DNA of 64,000 bases, taken from the NCBI GenBank assembly GCA_913776615.1, contig CAJYPK010000042.1:82079-146078 (forward strand), read 5' to 3'. This DNA comes from an uncultured Hymenobacter sp. Lineage in GTDB: Bacteria; Bacteroidota; Bacteroidia; Cytophagales; Hymenobacteraceae. A model generated the notes under the pieces. It searched no databases, was not told where the DNA came from, and was given only the letters and a program-made list of their open reading frames with translations. Shown piece after piece: positions 52,511 to 60,708 of the stretch. Within the stretch, counting starts at the first letter, position 1. The number at the start of each line of letters is the position of its first letter. A program made the translations under genes and the position numbers.

Positions 52511-53005
52511 TTAAGCGACGCCGACAGTTGGGCTGCGCCGCTCCATCTGCACGGTGTTGCGCCACACCCCATGGTGCTGACCGATTCGCTCGCGGTGGCC
52601 CACAATGCGAAAGCCCGCCTGCATGTGCAGGCCAATGCTGGCCGCGTTTTCCTCGAAGGTGCCGGCCTGTAGCGTCCAGATGCCGTGGGCCTCTGATTCT
52701 GCAATCAGGGCCTGCAGGAGCTGGCGCCCCACGCCCTGCCCGCGGGCCTCAGTGGCGATGTAAATGCTAAGCTCGGCCACGCCCCCGTACACGCAGCGGC
52801 TCGACACGGGCGAGAGCGCCGCCCAGCCCAGCATCGTGCCGGCCTCATCGACGGCCACCAGGCGGCTGTGGGCCAGGTGTGCCCGGTCCCAGGCTTCCCA
52901 TTCGGGCGCCTGCGTTTCAAACGTGGCATTGCCGGTCGCAATGCCTTGCTCATAGATTGCGCGCACGGCGGGCCAGTGCGTAGCGGTCATGGGGTGGAGC
53001 TTCAT
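52511..53005 (-). CDS. GNAT acetyltransferase, ArsN/phosphinothricin-acetyltransferase type
   Basis: A 164-aa GNAT protein: RAIYEQGIATGNATFE, AELSIYIATEARGQGVGRQLLQAL (acetyl-CoA site RGQGVG) and HMQAGFRIVGH. This is the Pat/ArsN1 subgroup, which acetylates phosphinothricin or arsinothricin. Being inside the ars operon favours an arsinothricin role. Substrate preference is not provable here. Confidence 0.88.
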   Translation of the reverse strand: MKLHPMTATHWPAVRAIYEQGIATGNATFETQAPEWEAWDRAHLAHSRLVAVDEAGTMLGWAALSPVSSRCVYGGVAELSIYIATEARGQGVGRQLLQALIAESEAHGIWTLQAGTFEENAASIGLHMQAGFRIVGHRERIGQHHGVWRNTVQMERRSPTVGVA

Positions 53006-53037
53006 CGAGCGGTAGCAGTAAGTGATAAACAGAAAGG

Positions 53038-53481
53038 TTATTTGCGGTTAAGTAGGTAGGCCCCGGCTATTAGCAGCAGGGCGCCGGCCAGCCGGCTCAG
53101 GGTCAAGGGGCTGCGCACGAGGCCCAGCAGCCCCAGCTGGTCGAAGAGCAATGCCGTGAGCAGCTGCCCGGTCACCACCAGGGCGAAGAGCGAGGCCGCC
53201 CCCACCCGCTGCAAGGCGAAGACGATGGCTGCGATGTAAACCATACCCAGCGCCCCACCCGTCCACTGGTACTACTTGATGCTCTGCACTGCCGCCAAGG
53301 TTGGAGGAGTTGCCTGCGTGCTGGCCAGCACCAGGGCGGCTGTCAGGGTACCCACGAGGTAGGAGGCGAGCACTGCCCACATCACGCTGTGCAGGCCCCC
53401 GCGTAGCTGGCTGTTCACCGCCGATTGGGTCGTGAGCGCCGCCCCGGCCAGCACCAGCACCAGCAAGGAAAGTGATTTCAT
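53038..53481 (-). pseudogene. DMT/DUF606 transporter broken by an in-frame stop
   Basis: Two hydrophobic halves lie in the same frame: MKSLSLLVLVLAGAALTTQS...(53481 to 53275) and QWTGGALGMVYIAAIVFALQ...(to 53038). A TAG separates them (53272-53274) at a position that is usually Trp (WYQWTGG), consistent with TGG to TAG. The whole is about 147 codons, the normal DUF606 length with four to five helices. It is either a nonsense mutant or a sequencing error; a restart at the internal Met is possible. Confidence 0.75.
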
Positions 53482-53517
53482 GCCGCAGAGAGGGCCAGTA
53501 AGCTTAGAAAGAGGGCT

Positions 53518-54291
53518 TTAGTAGGCCCTGCGTAGCATGTCGGCATACTCATTGGGCAAAGGCGAGGCCTCCACGGCCTGCGCGGCCTTTTCCACGTCAT
53601 AGGCTACCCGCACCAACTCCGAGCGCACGCTGGCCGGGTCGGTGAGGGAAGTGTTTTCGTCGAGGTGCAGCAGCTGGTAGGCGGCGCGTGGGTCGCCGTC
53701 CTTGGGCTTGCCTACCGAGCCGATGTTGAGCGCGTGCCGGTAGCGGGTTTCGCCAGCCACCTCGTAGGCAAACGTGCGGTGGTAAGGCTTGTGAGTATGG
53801 CCAAACAGGAGAATGTCGGCGTTGGCCTCTTGCAGCACCCGCAGGAAGCTGGCCTCGGGCCGGTCCTCAAACAGGTACTCATTGATTTTGCGGGGTGAGC
53901 CGTGTACCATCAGCAGGCTCAGCGTGCACGGTTCCTCCTGAAAGTCCAGCCGCATGTGCTTGGGCAGCAGGCGCAGGTAGCGCCGCTCGTCGTCGCCTAC
54001 TACGTGGTTGGTATAAGCAATGCTTTGCGCACCCAGGTCTTTTTCAGTGTCGGTTTTGTAGGCGCAGCCGCAATTGCTGCTGGCCAGCCCGATGCCCTGG
54101 TCGTAGTTGCCGGCCAGCGTGGGGATGCCCCGCCGGCGTACCTCGTTCACCACCTCGTTGGGCCAGGGAGCGTAGCCGACCAAGTCACCAAGGCAGAAAA
54201 TCATGTCGGGCCGACGCCGTTCCATATCGGCCAGCACCGCTTGCAGGGCCGGCAGGTTGCCGTGCACGTCAGAGAAAAAGGTAATTGTCAT
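53518..54291 (-). CDS. Metallophosphoesterase family protein
   Basis: A 257-aa protein of the YfcE/calcineurin-like type: FFSDVHGNLPAL, CLGDLVGYAPWPNEVV, LAGNYDQG, VHGSPRKI and FGHTHKPYHR, with all metal-ligand motifs. It may hydrolyse a phosphodiester or monoester. Such genes occur in Bacteroidota ars operons beside DUF6428, but their role in arsenic handling is unknown. Confidence 0.9.
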   Translation of the reverse strand: MTITFFSDVHGNLPALQAVLADMERRRPDMIFCLGDLVGYAPWPNEVVNEVRRRGIPTLAGNYDQGIGLASSNCGCAYKTDTEKDLGAQSIAYTNHVVGDDERRYLRLLPKHMRLDFQEEPCTLSLLMVHGSPRKINEYLFEDRPEASFLRVLQEANADILLFGHTHKPYHRTFAYEVAGETRYRHALNIGSVGKPKDGDPRAAYQLLHLDENTSLTDPASVRSELVRVAYDVEKAAQAVEASPLPNEYADMLRRAY

Positions 54292-54322
54292 CGAAATTGG
54301 GAGGAGAGGTGGGATAAGTCAA

Positions 54323-54350
54323 GCGGCGCACCCCGCTCGGGATGCGCCGC
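54323..54350. terminator. Hairpin between DUF6428 and phosphoesterase genes
   Basis: Arms GCGGCGCA (54323-54330) and TGCGCCGC (54343-54350). It may attenuate transcription inside the ars operon; no U-run follows. Confidence 0.45.
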
Positions 54351-54359
54351 AGGGCCGTG

Positions 54360-54824
54360 TTAGCAGCACCCGCCGCCCGGCGTGCAGCCGCCGGCCATTT
54401 GCAACTGGGGCAAGGCAAACTGCTGTGCGTCCGGAATGCCGCAGGCATCCTGGGCCAGGCAGGCCGTTTGCTTGGCGGTCAGCACGAAGTCATTACCGTC
54501 GCGCGTGAGCCCGAATTTGCCGATGGTGGCCTGCTGGTATTCCACCTCGATGTCCAGGTCTTCGCTACCCAGGATTTTTTTCGATAAGTCCAGAATATGC
54601 AGGAATTTCGAGGGGGCCAGGCGGTGGTCGTAGTCGCCGGCTTCCCAGAGCTGGAAGTTGGCCACGGTTTCATGGCGCTCTACCCCACCACAGTCGATGA
54701 AGTGCTTGCTGACCAGCCCCACTTCAGTGACGTGGAAGTGCGCGGGCAGGTACTCGCCCGTTGGGAGGCGAAAATTAACGGCCTCTACTTCGGCCAAGGC
54801 CTGCTTGATTTCGGAAATTTTCAT
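54360..54824 (-). CDS. DUF6428 family protein with Cys-rich tail
   Basis: A 154-aa protein. The core reads MKISEIKQALAEVEAVNFRLPTGE, PAHFHVTEVG and ANFQLWEAGDYDHRL, as in DUF6428, a family found almost only next to arsR in Bacteroidota. The C-terminus ends GGCTPGGGCC, a likely soft-metal site that could bind As(III). It is the second gene of the ars operon. A chaperone or sensor role is inference. Confidence 0.87.
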   Translation of the reverse strand: MKISEIKQALAEVEAVNFRLPTGEYLPAHFHVTEVGLVSKHFIDCGGVERHETVANFQLWEAGDYDHRLAPSKFLHILDLSKKILGSEDLDIEVEYQQATIGKFGLTRDGNDFVLTAKQTACLAQDACGIPDAQQFALPQLQMAGGCTPGGGCC

Positions 54825-54876
54825 GGCGGTGTGTTATGAGGTTGGAAATGAGAATCAGAGTAATGGGGCGGGTTGC

Positions 54877-55227
54877 TTAGCACGCACAGGCTTCATCCGG
54901 GCCGCAGACCGCACCGGTAGTAGCTTCCAGAAAAAAGGCGGTAAACTGCTGGTGTACCTGGTGTAGCAGCTCGGTATTGAGGCAGTAGCAGACAGTGAGC
55001 CCGTCGATTTCGCCGCGAATCAAATCGAGCGCCTTTAGCTCCTGTAGGTGCTGCGAAACGGTGGTGCGCGATAGGGGCAGCTCAGCGGCGATATCGCCGG
55101 AAATGCAGGTTTTTTGCGCGGCCAAAAACTGGATGATGGCTACACGGGCCGGGTGCGCCAGCGCTTTGGCCACGCGAGCAAGCTGCTGTTGTTCCTCGGT
55201 AAAAGCGGCGGTTTTGGCGTAAGTCAC
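54877..55227 (-). CDS. arsR: ArsR family arsenic-responsive repressor
   Basis: A 116-aa winged-helix repressor: ALAHPARVAIIQFLA, ISGDIAAELPLSRTTVSQHLQELKALDLI. Candidate As(III) ligands are the Cys in TVCYC and the C-terminal CGPDEACAC. The first gene of the minus-strand ars operon; a perfect 20-bp inverted repeat lies 18 bp upstream of its start and is the probable binding site. Confidence 0.93.
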   Translation of the reverse strand: MTYAKTAAFTEEQQQLARVAKALAHPARVAIIQFLAAQKTCISGDIAAELPLSRTTVSQHLQELKALDLIRGEIDGLTVCYCLNTELLHQVHQQFTAFFLEATTGAVCGPDEACAC

Positions 55228-55245
55228 GGACGTATTGATAAGAAG

Positions 55246-55290
55246 TATGTCGCAAACTTACGTCACAGTATGACGTAAGTTTGCGACATA
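55246..55290. promoter_or_regulatory. ArsR operator candidate: 45-bp perfect palindrome
   Basis: Arms TATGTCGCAAACTTACGTCA (55246-55265) and its exact complement (55271-55290) around CAGTA. Located just upstream of arsR. Two repressor dimers could occupy it. Confidence 0.75.
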
Positions 55291-55830
55291 ACAAAATATT
55301 TTTACTGAATGCCTTTTAGCTCAATTCGATTGCTGTTCCTGTCTAGGCAGACGTTCACCTGACCCTGATGCTGGCTCCGTCTTGTAGCTGGGCTGCTATA
55401 CAGACTAAACAACGCTTCTGCGTAGCTACCCGCCACTGTGCAACTGACATGGCCTGTGTTACTCAATCGGTAGGAATGGGGACAGCCTTCCGTCGCTTTG
55501 CGCCGATACTCGGTTCTACGTTCATTGACAGCAACTTCAACGTAGTGCTCTAATCTGCCCAGTGTAACCGGACCACCTCACCTTTCCCACTTGTGGCAAG
55601 CCCTGGATAGACTCCCAGTCAAACTGTTGCAGGTATTGGTGCGGATTACGGAGTTGCCTAATGTATAGCAGATGGCCGAGTGGAAAAATCGCTGAGCTAT
55701 AATCGAACAACTGCGTGACCTGCGGGACGAAAACGAGTCCGTTCATGCCCTAGCGCTTAATCTCAACCCACTCATTTAAGAATATGTGCTTGCTGGCGCA
55801 GGACAAGTTGCCGCAGCGATTGCTACCTCA
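55291..55830. other. Degenerate intergenic region
   Basis: No intact gene. It contains the SAVED-like scrap at 55561-55660 and a plus-strand fragment (about 55670-55780) reading IIEQLRDLRDENESVHALALNLNPLI after a stop, origin unknown. Confidence 0.5.
55561..55660 (-). pseudogene. Fragment of a second SAVED-type gene
   Basis: The minus strand reads YLQQFDWESIQGLPQVGKV. The effector at 22558 has MQQFDWELIQSSPQVGKV at the same place in its SAVED domain, and the DNA is also alike over about 45 bp. Both sides lose similarity. It is a remnant of a second CBASS effector, or a piece copied from a relative of the first. Confidence 0.65.
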
Positions 55831-56070
55831 TCAGTCGGCCGCCTGTAACCTATCCTCTACTTGGCGAAGTAAGTCAGAAGATTCCACTTGAAAAGAACGA
55901 GCCAAACGAAAAATGGTAAGTAACGAGGGTTGCTTACGACCTGTTTCTAGTTGCGATATAAAAGTGCGGTCTAATCCGGTCTCCTCAGCCAATATTTCTT
56001 GCGACCAGTTGAGCCTTTGGCGTAATTCTCTGACAACCAATCCAAATACTTTAACCGGGTCGCCACTCAT
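55831..56070 (-). CDS. XRE family transcriptional regulator
   Basis: A 79-aa protein consisting of one helix-turn-helix: RELRQRLNWSQEILAEETGLDRTFISQLETGRKQPSLLTIFRLA. Typical of small stand-alone regulators of mobile elements. It is divergent from the gene at 56194. Target unknown. Confidence 0.88.
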   Translation of the reverse strand: MSGDPVKVFGLVVRELRQRLNWSQEILAEETGLDRTFISQLETGRKQPSLLTIFRLARSFQVESSDLLRQVEDRLQAAD

Positions 56071-56193
56071 AGAAGTGGCAAACTACCGGTGCATTATGAT
56101 GCACTTGTTGTTGTCAATAGTCTACAAAATGCGTAATTTGCGGAGCCGTGCGGCAGCTATACTTGACCTTCTTACCACAATTTTTCTTAAGCT

Positions 56194-56541
56194 GTGTCAA
56201 ACCGTGACCACGTTGAAACAACCTATATTATTCAGCCCGCAGCATTATCCTTGCTTCCCGAGCCGGTACAGGTACGTTTGATTATAAGCCGCTTGGCAAT
56301 CTCCGATTCAGAGAGCCAAATGACGGAAGTTGACGCTCCCATCGGCCAGTATCCTCCATTCACAAGGCAAGTTACTACAATGCTCAGCGAAGAGAACTGG
56401 CAGAGGTTGCGCAATCTATCTTACTGGCAACCCGGACGTGCGAATTCGCAAGTGGCTATTCTAAATAAGGCCTTGGCCCTCTACTTGGCGCGCCATGAAG
56501 AATCTAGACAGCCTATACCAGAAGGAGAAGAGTTGAGGTAA
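56194..56541 (+). CDS. Small protein of unknown function
   Basis: A 115-aa frame starting at GTG; an ATG at 56320 (MTEVDAPIGQYPP) would give 73 aa. The C-terminal half (TTMLSEENWQRLRNLSYWQP, AILNKALALYLARHEESRQPIPEG) looks like a short helical DNA-binding protein. It lies between the XRE gene and the transposition genes. No family recognised. Confidence 0.5.
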   Translation: MSNRDHVETTYIIQPAALSLLPEPVQVRLIISRLAISDSESQMTEVDAPIGQYPPFTRQVTTMLSEENWQRLRNLSYWQPGRANSQVAILNKALALYLARHEESRQPIPEGEELR

Positions 56542-56766
56542 TAAATGATATATTAAATACTTATGCTCTTTTTCTCTGAGTGAGGCAATCCAATAGAAAG
56601 AAAATTTTATGCATCATAGTTGCATAATTCGCAAGCTTCCCAGGTTTGCTTCTCAGAATAATTCTGTTAGCTATTAAAATCAAGTGTGTTTTCAATATAC
56701 CTAATGACACCACTACACTGTGAGGGAGTTTGCCGGCGAGGCCTTTTAAGCCCCCTAAAGACAAGG

Positions 56767-57642
56767 TTATGATTCATCCGCTAGAGGGAAAACATGCATA
56801 CTTTGGAGTCCCTGTAATGTAATACGTTCTTCTTCACTTTGAACGGCGTGAATTGCAGCCAGTTTCAAAATGCGGCTCAAACGCCCGATACTACCTCTGC
56901 TCAATTCTAGAAGTTTAAAGGCTAATGCAGGTTCAGTTAGGTGAGAAGGCTTTTTGAGTGCTAATAAGAGTTCGAAGCTTTTCAGTAGATTGACAAACTC
57001 TTGATTCATCGTCCACTGTGGCAAACGCGCAATTTCAAAACGTCGACCAACCTGCTCATCTAAACACATCGCGTTGTGAGCAGATTCTACCCCAGCACAC
57101 ACTAAAGGAACGCTAGCCTCATTACACAGCGACTTGAGTCCGGCCAAAAAGCTGCGCTGCTGCAGGGCGCTACCTAGCAGCATCTGGTGAACTTCATCTA
57201 TAAATAGCAGTTTTACTTGATTAAACTTCAACAAGTGAAGAACCTGACGGCGCTTATCACTTATGCTTGCTCGTGGGGCATAAGTTGCTTGTAATGCCTG
57301 CAAAATAGCCTCATATAAGAACTGCTCCTTTGGGCCATCAACTAATTGAATGAAAACAATGGGCCAGTGAAGTTTATATTCCTGTATAGAAGGCTGATAC
57401 GCCTTTGCATAATAGCGCATGAGCCCCGTTTTGCCACTGCCTGGTTCACCAATTAGTAACAAATTATTTGCGTCCGGGTCAACCGGCGGGTAATGATGCA
57501 GTTCGGCTAAGCGCGTCAAAATACGTTTCGCTTGGGTATGGCCTACCCATTTCTCCTTGCGAATAGCAGCTATGCGCTCTTCATTGGACTTGTCAAGCCA
57601 TTTTGCCGTTTCAACTGTCAGATGCTCCATCATACAAATCAT
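56767..57642 (-). CDS. TnsC/TniB-like transposition ATPase
   Basis: A 291-aa AAA+ ATPase from MICMMEHLTVETAKW (other Met codons follow at 57633 and 57630). Walker A GEPGSGKTG and Walker B KLLFIDEVHQMLLG. It matches the TniB/TnsC target-selecting ATPases of Tn5053/Tn7-like elements and follows the transposase gene with a 32-bp overlap. It needs a TniQ/TnsD-type partner, not found in the window. Confidence 0.9.
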   Translation of the reverse strand: MICMMEHLTVETAKWLDKSNEERIAAIRKEKWVGHTQAKRILTRLAELHHYPPVDPDANNLLLIGEPGSGKTGLMRYYAKAYQPSIQEYKLHWPIVFIQLVDGPKEQFLYEAILQALQATYAPRASISDKRRQVLHLLKFNQVKLLFIDEVHQMLLGSALQQRSFLAGLKSLCNEASVPLVCAGVESAHNAMCLDEQVGRRFEIARLPQWTMNQEFVNLLKSFELLLALKKPSHLTEPALAFKLLELSRGSIGRLSRILKLAAIHAVQSEEERITLQGLQSMHVFPLADES

Positions 57643-59560
57643 CGAAAGGCAGTGCGTTGGCGAAGTATACAGTAGTTTTCGCAGTCTTTGGTGCTGCAAA
57701 GGGTATAGGAGGAGTCGAAGCAACTGGTAAGATGTTGGCGGTAGCAGCAGGTAGGACCTGTGCTGTCGATATATCAGACTTTTGCTGAGAAGCAGCTACT
57801 TGGCGCAGACGACGAGCTGCTTTCGTGACCTTACCCGTTTTACGAACAGCTTCCTCCTCTATTTCTTTTAACCGGGTTAGTCCTTTAAAAATTCTATCTG
57901 CTGTTAATCGTTTGCGGTCGGGATTACGGTCTAGTTCCCGCCGTACCAGTTCTCGATACTCCCACAGTGAGATTGCCGGTCTTTTCATATCCGCCAGAGG
58001 TATGTCATGATAGCGCTGCGTCGTGGGGTGCAGAAAATGAATGACACTTATATTTCGTGGGTCTCTTTTGAAGACGAATTGCTCCCAGCTCCGTTTGTCG
58101 CCAGCCTGCTGGCTATGAATAAACGGACGTAATACCTCTGAATAATAATGGAGATGGTCAATACGAACGCCATAGCGTTGAATTGACCGCTTCACAAATG
58201 GCATAAAATCTAACCGCACCTGTTTCTCGTCCTGATACCGCGGAGGGTGACCAATGCCGGGCTTGCCTGGGCTACCAATGATACCTAGCTGATAACATTC
58301 ATATGGGCTGATACCCAAACTTTTATGTTCCCGGTGATGATACACATTCACCAGATATGTAGCTAGCCAGCATTCTAACTCGGGTAGGGAGAAGGTGGGC
58401 CGCCCGGTGACAACTAGCCTATGACGCCCGCGTGCCCGCACATTAAGAGCACCAGCAAGTTGACGCACATTGAATTTAACGGTTCTGATTAATCGCTCTA
58501 CATGCCCCCCATATTCTGGTCGTCTGGGCGGACGGTACGATAACCTGATTTTGTAAAGTTCACTAGCACGCCGCAGCATTGTACCGTGAAATTCTCGGGC
58601 ATTATCTAAGTGCAGCGTTTCCATTACTCCCCAGCACGGCCACTCTCCCTGTATGCCTCGTTCGCTAAGCCATGTCTCCTTTGGTAAAATACTATGAGCC
58701 AAGCACAAGCCAGTGCCTCCTGCACCCGGCTCCTCGAACGCGAGATGTATACCTACTACCATGCGCGAGAACATATCGGTGGCAATAGTCAGCCAAGGGC
58801 GACTCATGGGTAGCCGCGTCTTCTCATCAACCAACACAATATTGAGCAGGGCGTGGTCTAATTGTACAACCGCTAGCGGGTGTGGGGCTTCTAATGTATT
58901 AGGTCGTACAGGTGCAAATTGCTCCTTCGCGGTTCTCCAGCCTAATCGGCGTTCTACTTTCAATTGTGGAGCTAATGCCGCGATGCGTGCGCGTAGTGTC
59001 TTATCCGTAGGTAGCTTGACATTTTTACCGTGTAATCTAGTCTTTAACACATCATAGACATGTGCTGGAGCTTTCTCCCGTTTAGTGAGGTATTCATCAA
59101 TAATTACTTGTTTGATAGCCGCTTCCACTTCCGGGTCAAGCCGTGAGCGGCCTTTTCCACCGGTACGAGTCTTTTCCACTAGTGCGAGAACGGAACCCTC
59201 TTTGCGGTACAGGGTAAGCCATCGCCGTAGTGTTGAACTACCTATTTTCTCTGCAAGCGCAACCTCAGCCACCCTAGCGGCCGTCACCTTGCCGGTCAGA
59301 AGAGGTTGCAAGATTTCCAGTCTACGCTGCGCTTTGGAATAGGCTTCCTCTCCCATGTGAACGAATGTATCCATTGGCTCACGACTAGCCGTTGTTATCG
59401 GCTGCAACGCCTCAATTGGAACAACAGCGAGGGCACCAGAGTCTTCGTATTGAATGACAGCCGTAAGCACGTCCGGTATTTTACGGATATGAACCAGTTG
59501 GTTTTGATAGTGGCACTGCGAGCCAACAGTTAGGTTGAGTAACACGAGATGTGCATGCAT
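57611..59560 (-). CDS. TnsB/TniA-like DDE transposase (Mu integrase superfamily)
   Basis: A 649-aa protein from MHAHLVLLNLTVGS. N-terminal helix-turn-helix domains (RVAEVALAEKIGSSTLRRWLTLY) precede the RNase-H core with the catalytic acids in VVQLDHALLNI, LHLDNAREFHG and GGHVERLIRTVK. The C-terminus is basic and Ala/Thr-rich. It catalyses 3'-end cutting and strand transfer. Absence of TnsA would mean cointegrate formation, as in Tn5053. Element ends were not identified. Confidence 0.92.
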   Translation of the reverse strand: MHAHLVLLNLTVGSQCHYQNQLVHIRKIPDVLTAVIQYEDSGALAVVPIEALQPITTASREPMDTFVHMGEEAYSKAQRRLEILQPLLTGKVTAARVAEVALAEKIGSSTLRRWLTLYRKEGSVLALVEKTRTGGKGRSRLDPEVEAAIKQVIIDEYLTKREKAPAHVYDVLKTRLHGKNVKLPTDKTLRARIAALAPQLKVERRLGWRTAKEQFAPVRPNTLEAPHPLAVVQLDHALLNIVLVDEKTRLPMSRPWLTIATDMFSRMVVGIHLAFEEPGAGGTGLCLAHSILPKETWLSERGIQGEWPCWGVMETLHLDNAREFHGTMLRRASELYKIRLSYRPPRRPEYGGHVERLIRTVKFNVRQLAGALNVRARGRHRLVVTGRPTFSLPELECWLATYLVNVYHHREHKSLGISPYECYQLGIIGSPGKPGIGHPPRYQDEKQVRLDFMPFVKRSIQRYGVRIDHLHYYSEVLRPFIHSQQAGDKRSWEQFVFKRDPRNISVIHFLHPTTQRYHDIPLADMKRPAISLWEYRELVRRELDRNPDRKRLTADRIFKGLTRLKEIEEEAVRKTGKVTKAARRLRQVAASQQKSDISTAQVLPAATANILPVASTPPIPFAAPKTAKTTVYFANALPFDDLYDGASDS

Positions 59561-60041
59561 GGCTGCCGGAATAGCTGATTGGGAGTTGAGAACACAGCTG
59601 GGACTGCTTAAGCAGACGGATTGCCAGCAAATTAAGCTGTCTATGAGGCAAATATGCTCACGCACTTGTACCAAATAGCAAACTAAGACCTATTAACTCC
59701 TACCGTATGCTCAACTACTTGGACCGAAAAGCGTCTCACTAAGGTGAATCATGCTCATTTACTTTTACAGTTTACAATGTTGGTTTTCTTCCCACGGCCC
59801 TGAAATGTTCCTTTTGGACTCTTCTCGCCCGTTGGACTGGATGGACTTTAAAACTGTTGCCGGAGCAGCCGCGCGCCGTCCACTGGAATTGGGCGACAGC
59901 GCTACCGGCAGGAAACGTGTCTCACCGGATACCGGCATCGCTAGCGTGTATGTAATACGCTTTAGCTAGTCGGCAGCACTGAGCCCTTGAGCGCGGGAGC
60001 GCCGCTGTAATTTTGAACGGAACCTGTTGACTCTTTTCCTT
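59561..60041. other. Upstream region of the transposase; probable element end
   Basis: No gene is supported. The transposon end with TnsB-binding sites should lie here, but no clear repeats could be picked out by eye. Confidence 0.4.
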
Positions 60042-60563
60042 ATGATTGTTTCCCTCGCACAACGGAAAGTTATCCATGACATCCTGGCCCAAATGCTGAT
60101 TGGAGTTAATGGAAATCCCGGCTTGCTATTCCTCTATGATGGCAACAAAGAACTTGGCATTTCGAAAGAGGACGGCCGATTCCTGCGCGATGTTATGCAA
60201 GCAGAAGGCTTGGTCCGAAATGCAGACGGGCCGAACCAGAATCATCTTTCTGAACTAACCACGAAGGGGCAAAGCATCGCCCAGAGCCCGGGGGGCTACT
60301 GGTCCTATATTCAGCAACAAGTAGAGCAGCAGGAGCAGCAGCGAAAACGGGAAGACGAGCAGTTTGAATTGAACCGGCAGGGCGTTGCCGCTTCCGTGAG
60401 CAGCACCCGGATTGCAAAAATCAGTGCCTGGGTAGCCGCCTTCAGCTTGGTTGTGACAATGATTGCAACCTACTTCGCTTTCCAGGCGAATGCCGATGCT
60501 AATGCGGTAAATGACCGTCTGCAGAAGCTGGAGGCACAAATGCAACAACTTCGGAGTAAGTAA
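60042..60563 (+). CDS. Small protein with C-terminal membrane helix and coiled coil
   Basis: A 173-aa protein from MIVSLAQRKVIHDIL. The N-terminal 80 residues look like a winged-helix-type fold (EDGRFLRDVMQAEGLVRN...LTTKGQSIAQ). Then a Gln/Glu/Arg coiled coil, one transmembrane helix (ISAWVAAFSLVVTMIATYF), and a final coiled coil (LQKLEAQMQQLRSK). Unknown function. It lies 145 bp upstream of the Schlafen-like gene on the same strand. Confidence 0.6.
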   Translation: MIVSLAQRKVIHDILAQMLIGVNGNPGLLFLYDGNKELGISKEDGRFLRDVMQAEGLVRNADGPNQNHLSELTTKGQSIAQSPGGYWSYIQQQVEQQEQQRKREDEQFELNRQGVAASVSSTRIAKISAWVAAFSLVVTMIATYFAFQANADANAVNDRLQKLEAQMQQLRSK

Positions 60564-60708
60564 CCAAACAGCGTCGGCACCCGCCTGAAAACAGGTTGCC
60601 ACGACTGTCGGCCACGGAAGGCCGCATCTCAAGCGATTCGGATTTAGGTAACTTGCCCGCCAATTAGTAGCGCAACATTCCTTAGTCACCACCCCGTTTA
60701 CGTCACCC

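Noticed and set aside
55368..55553. 61-codon plus-strand frame after arsR
   Set aside because: No motif or coding signature; lies in degenerate DNA.
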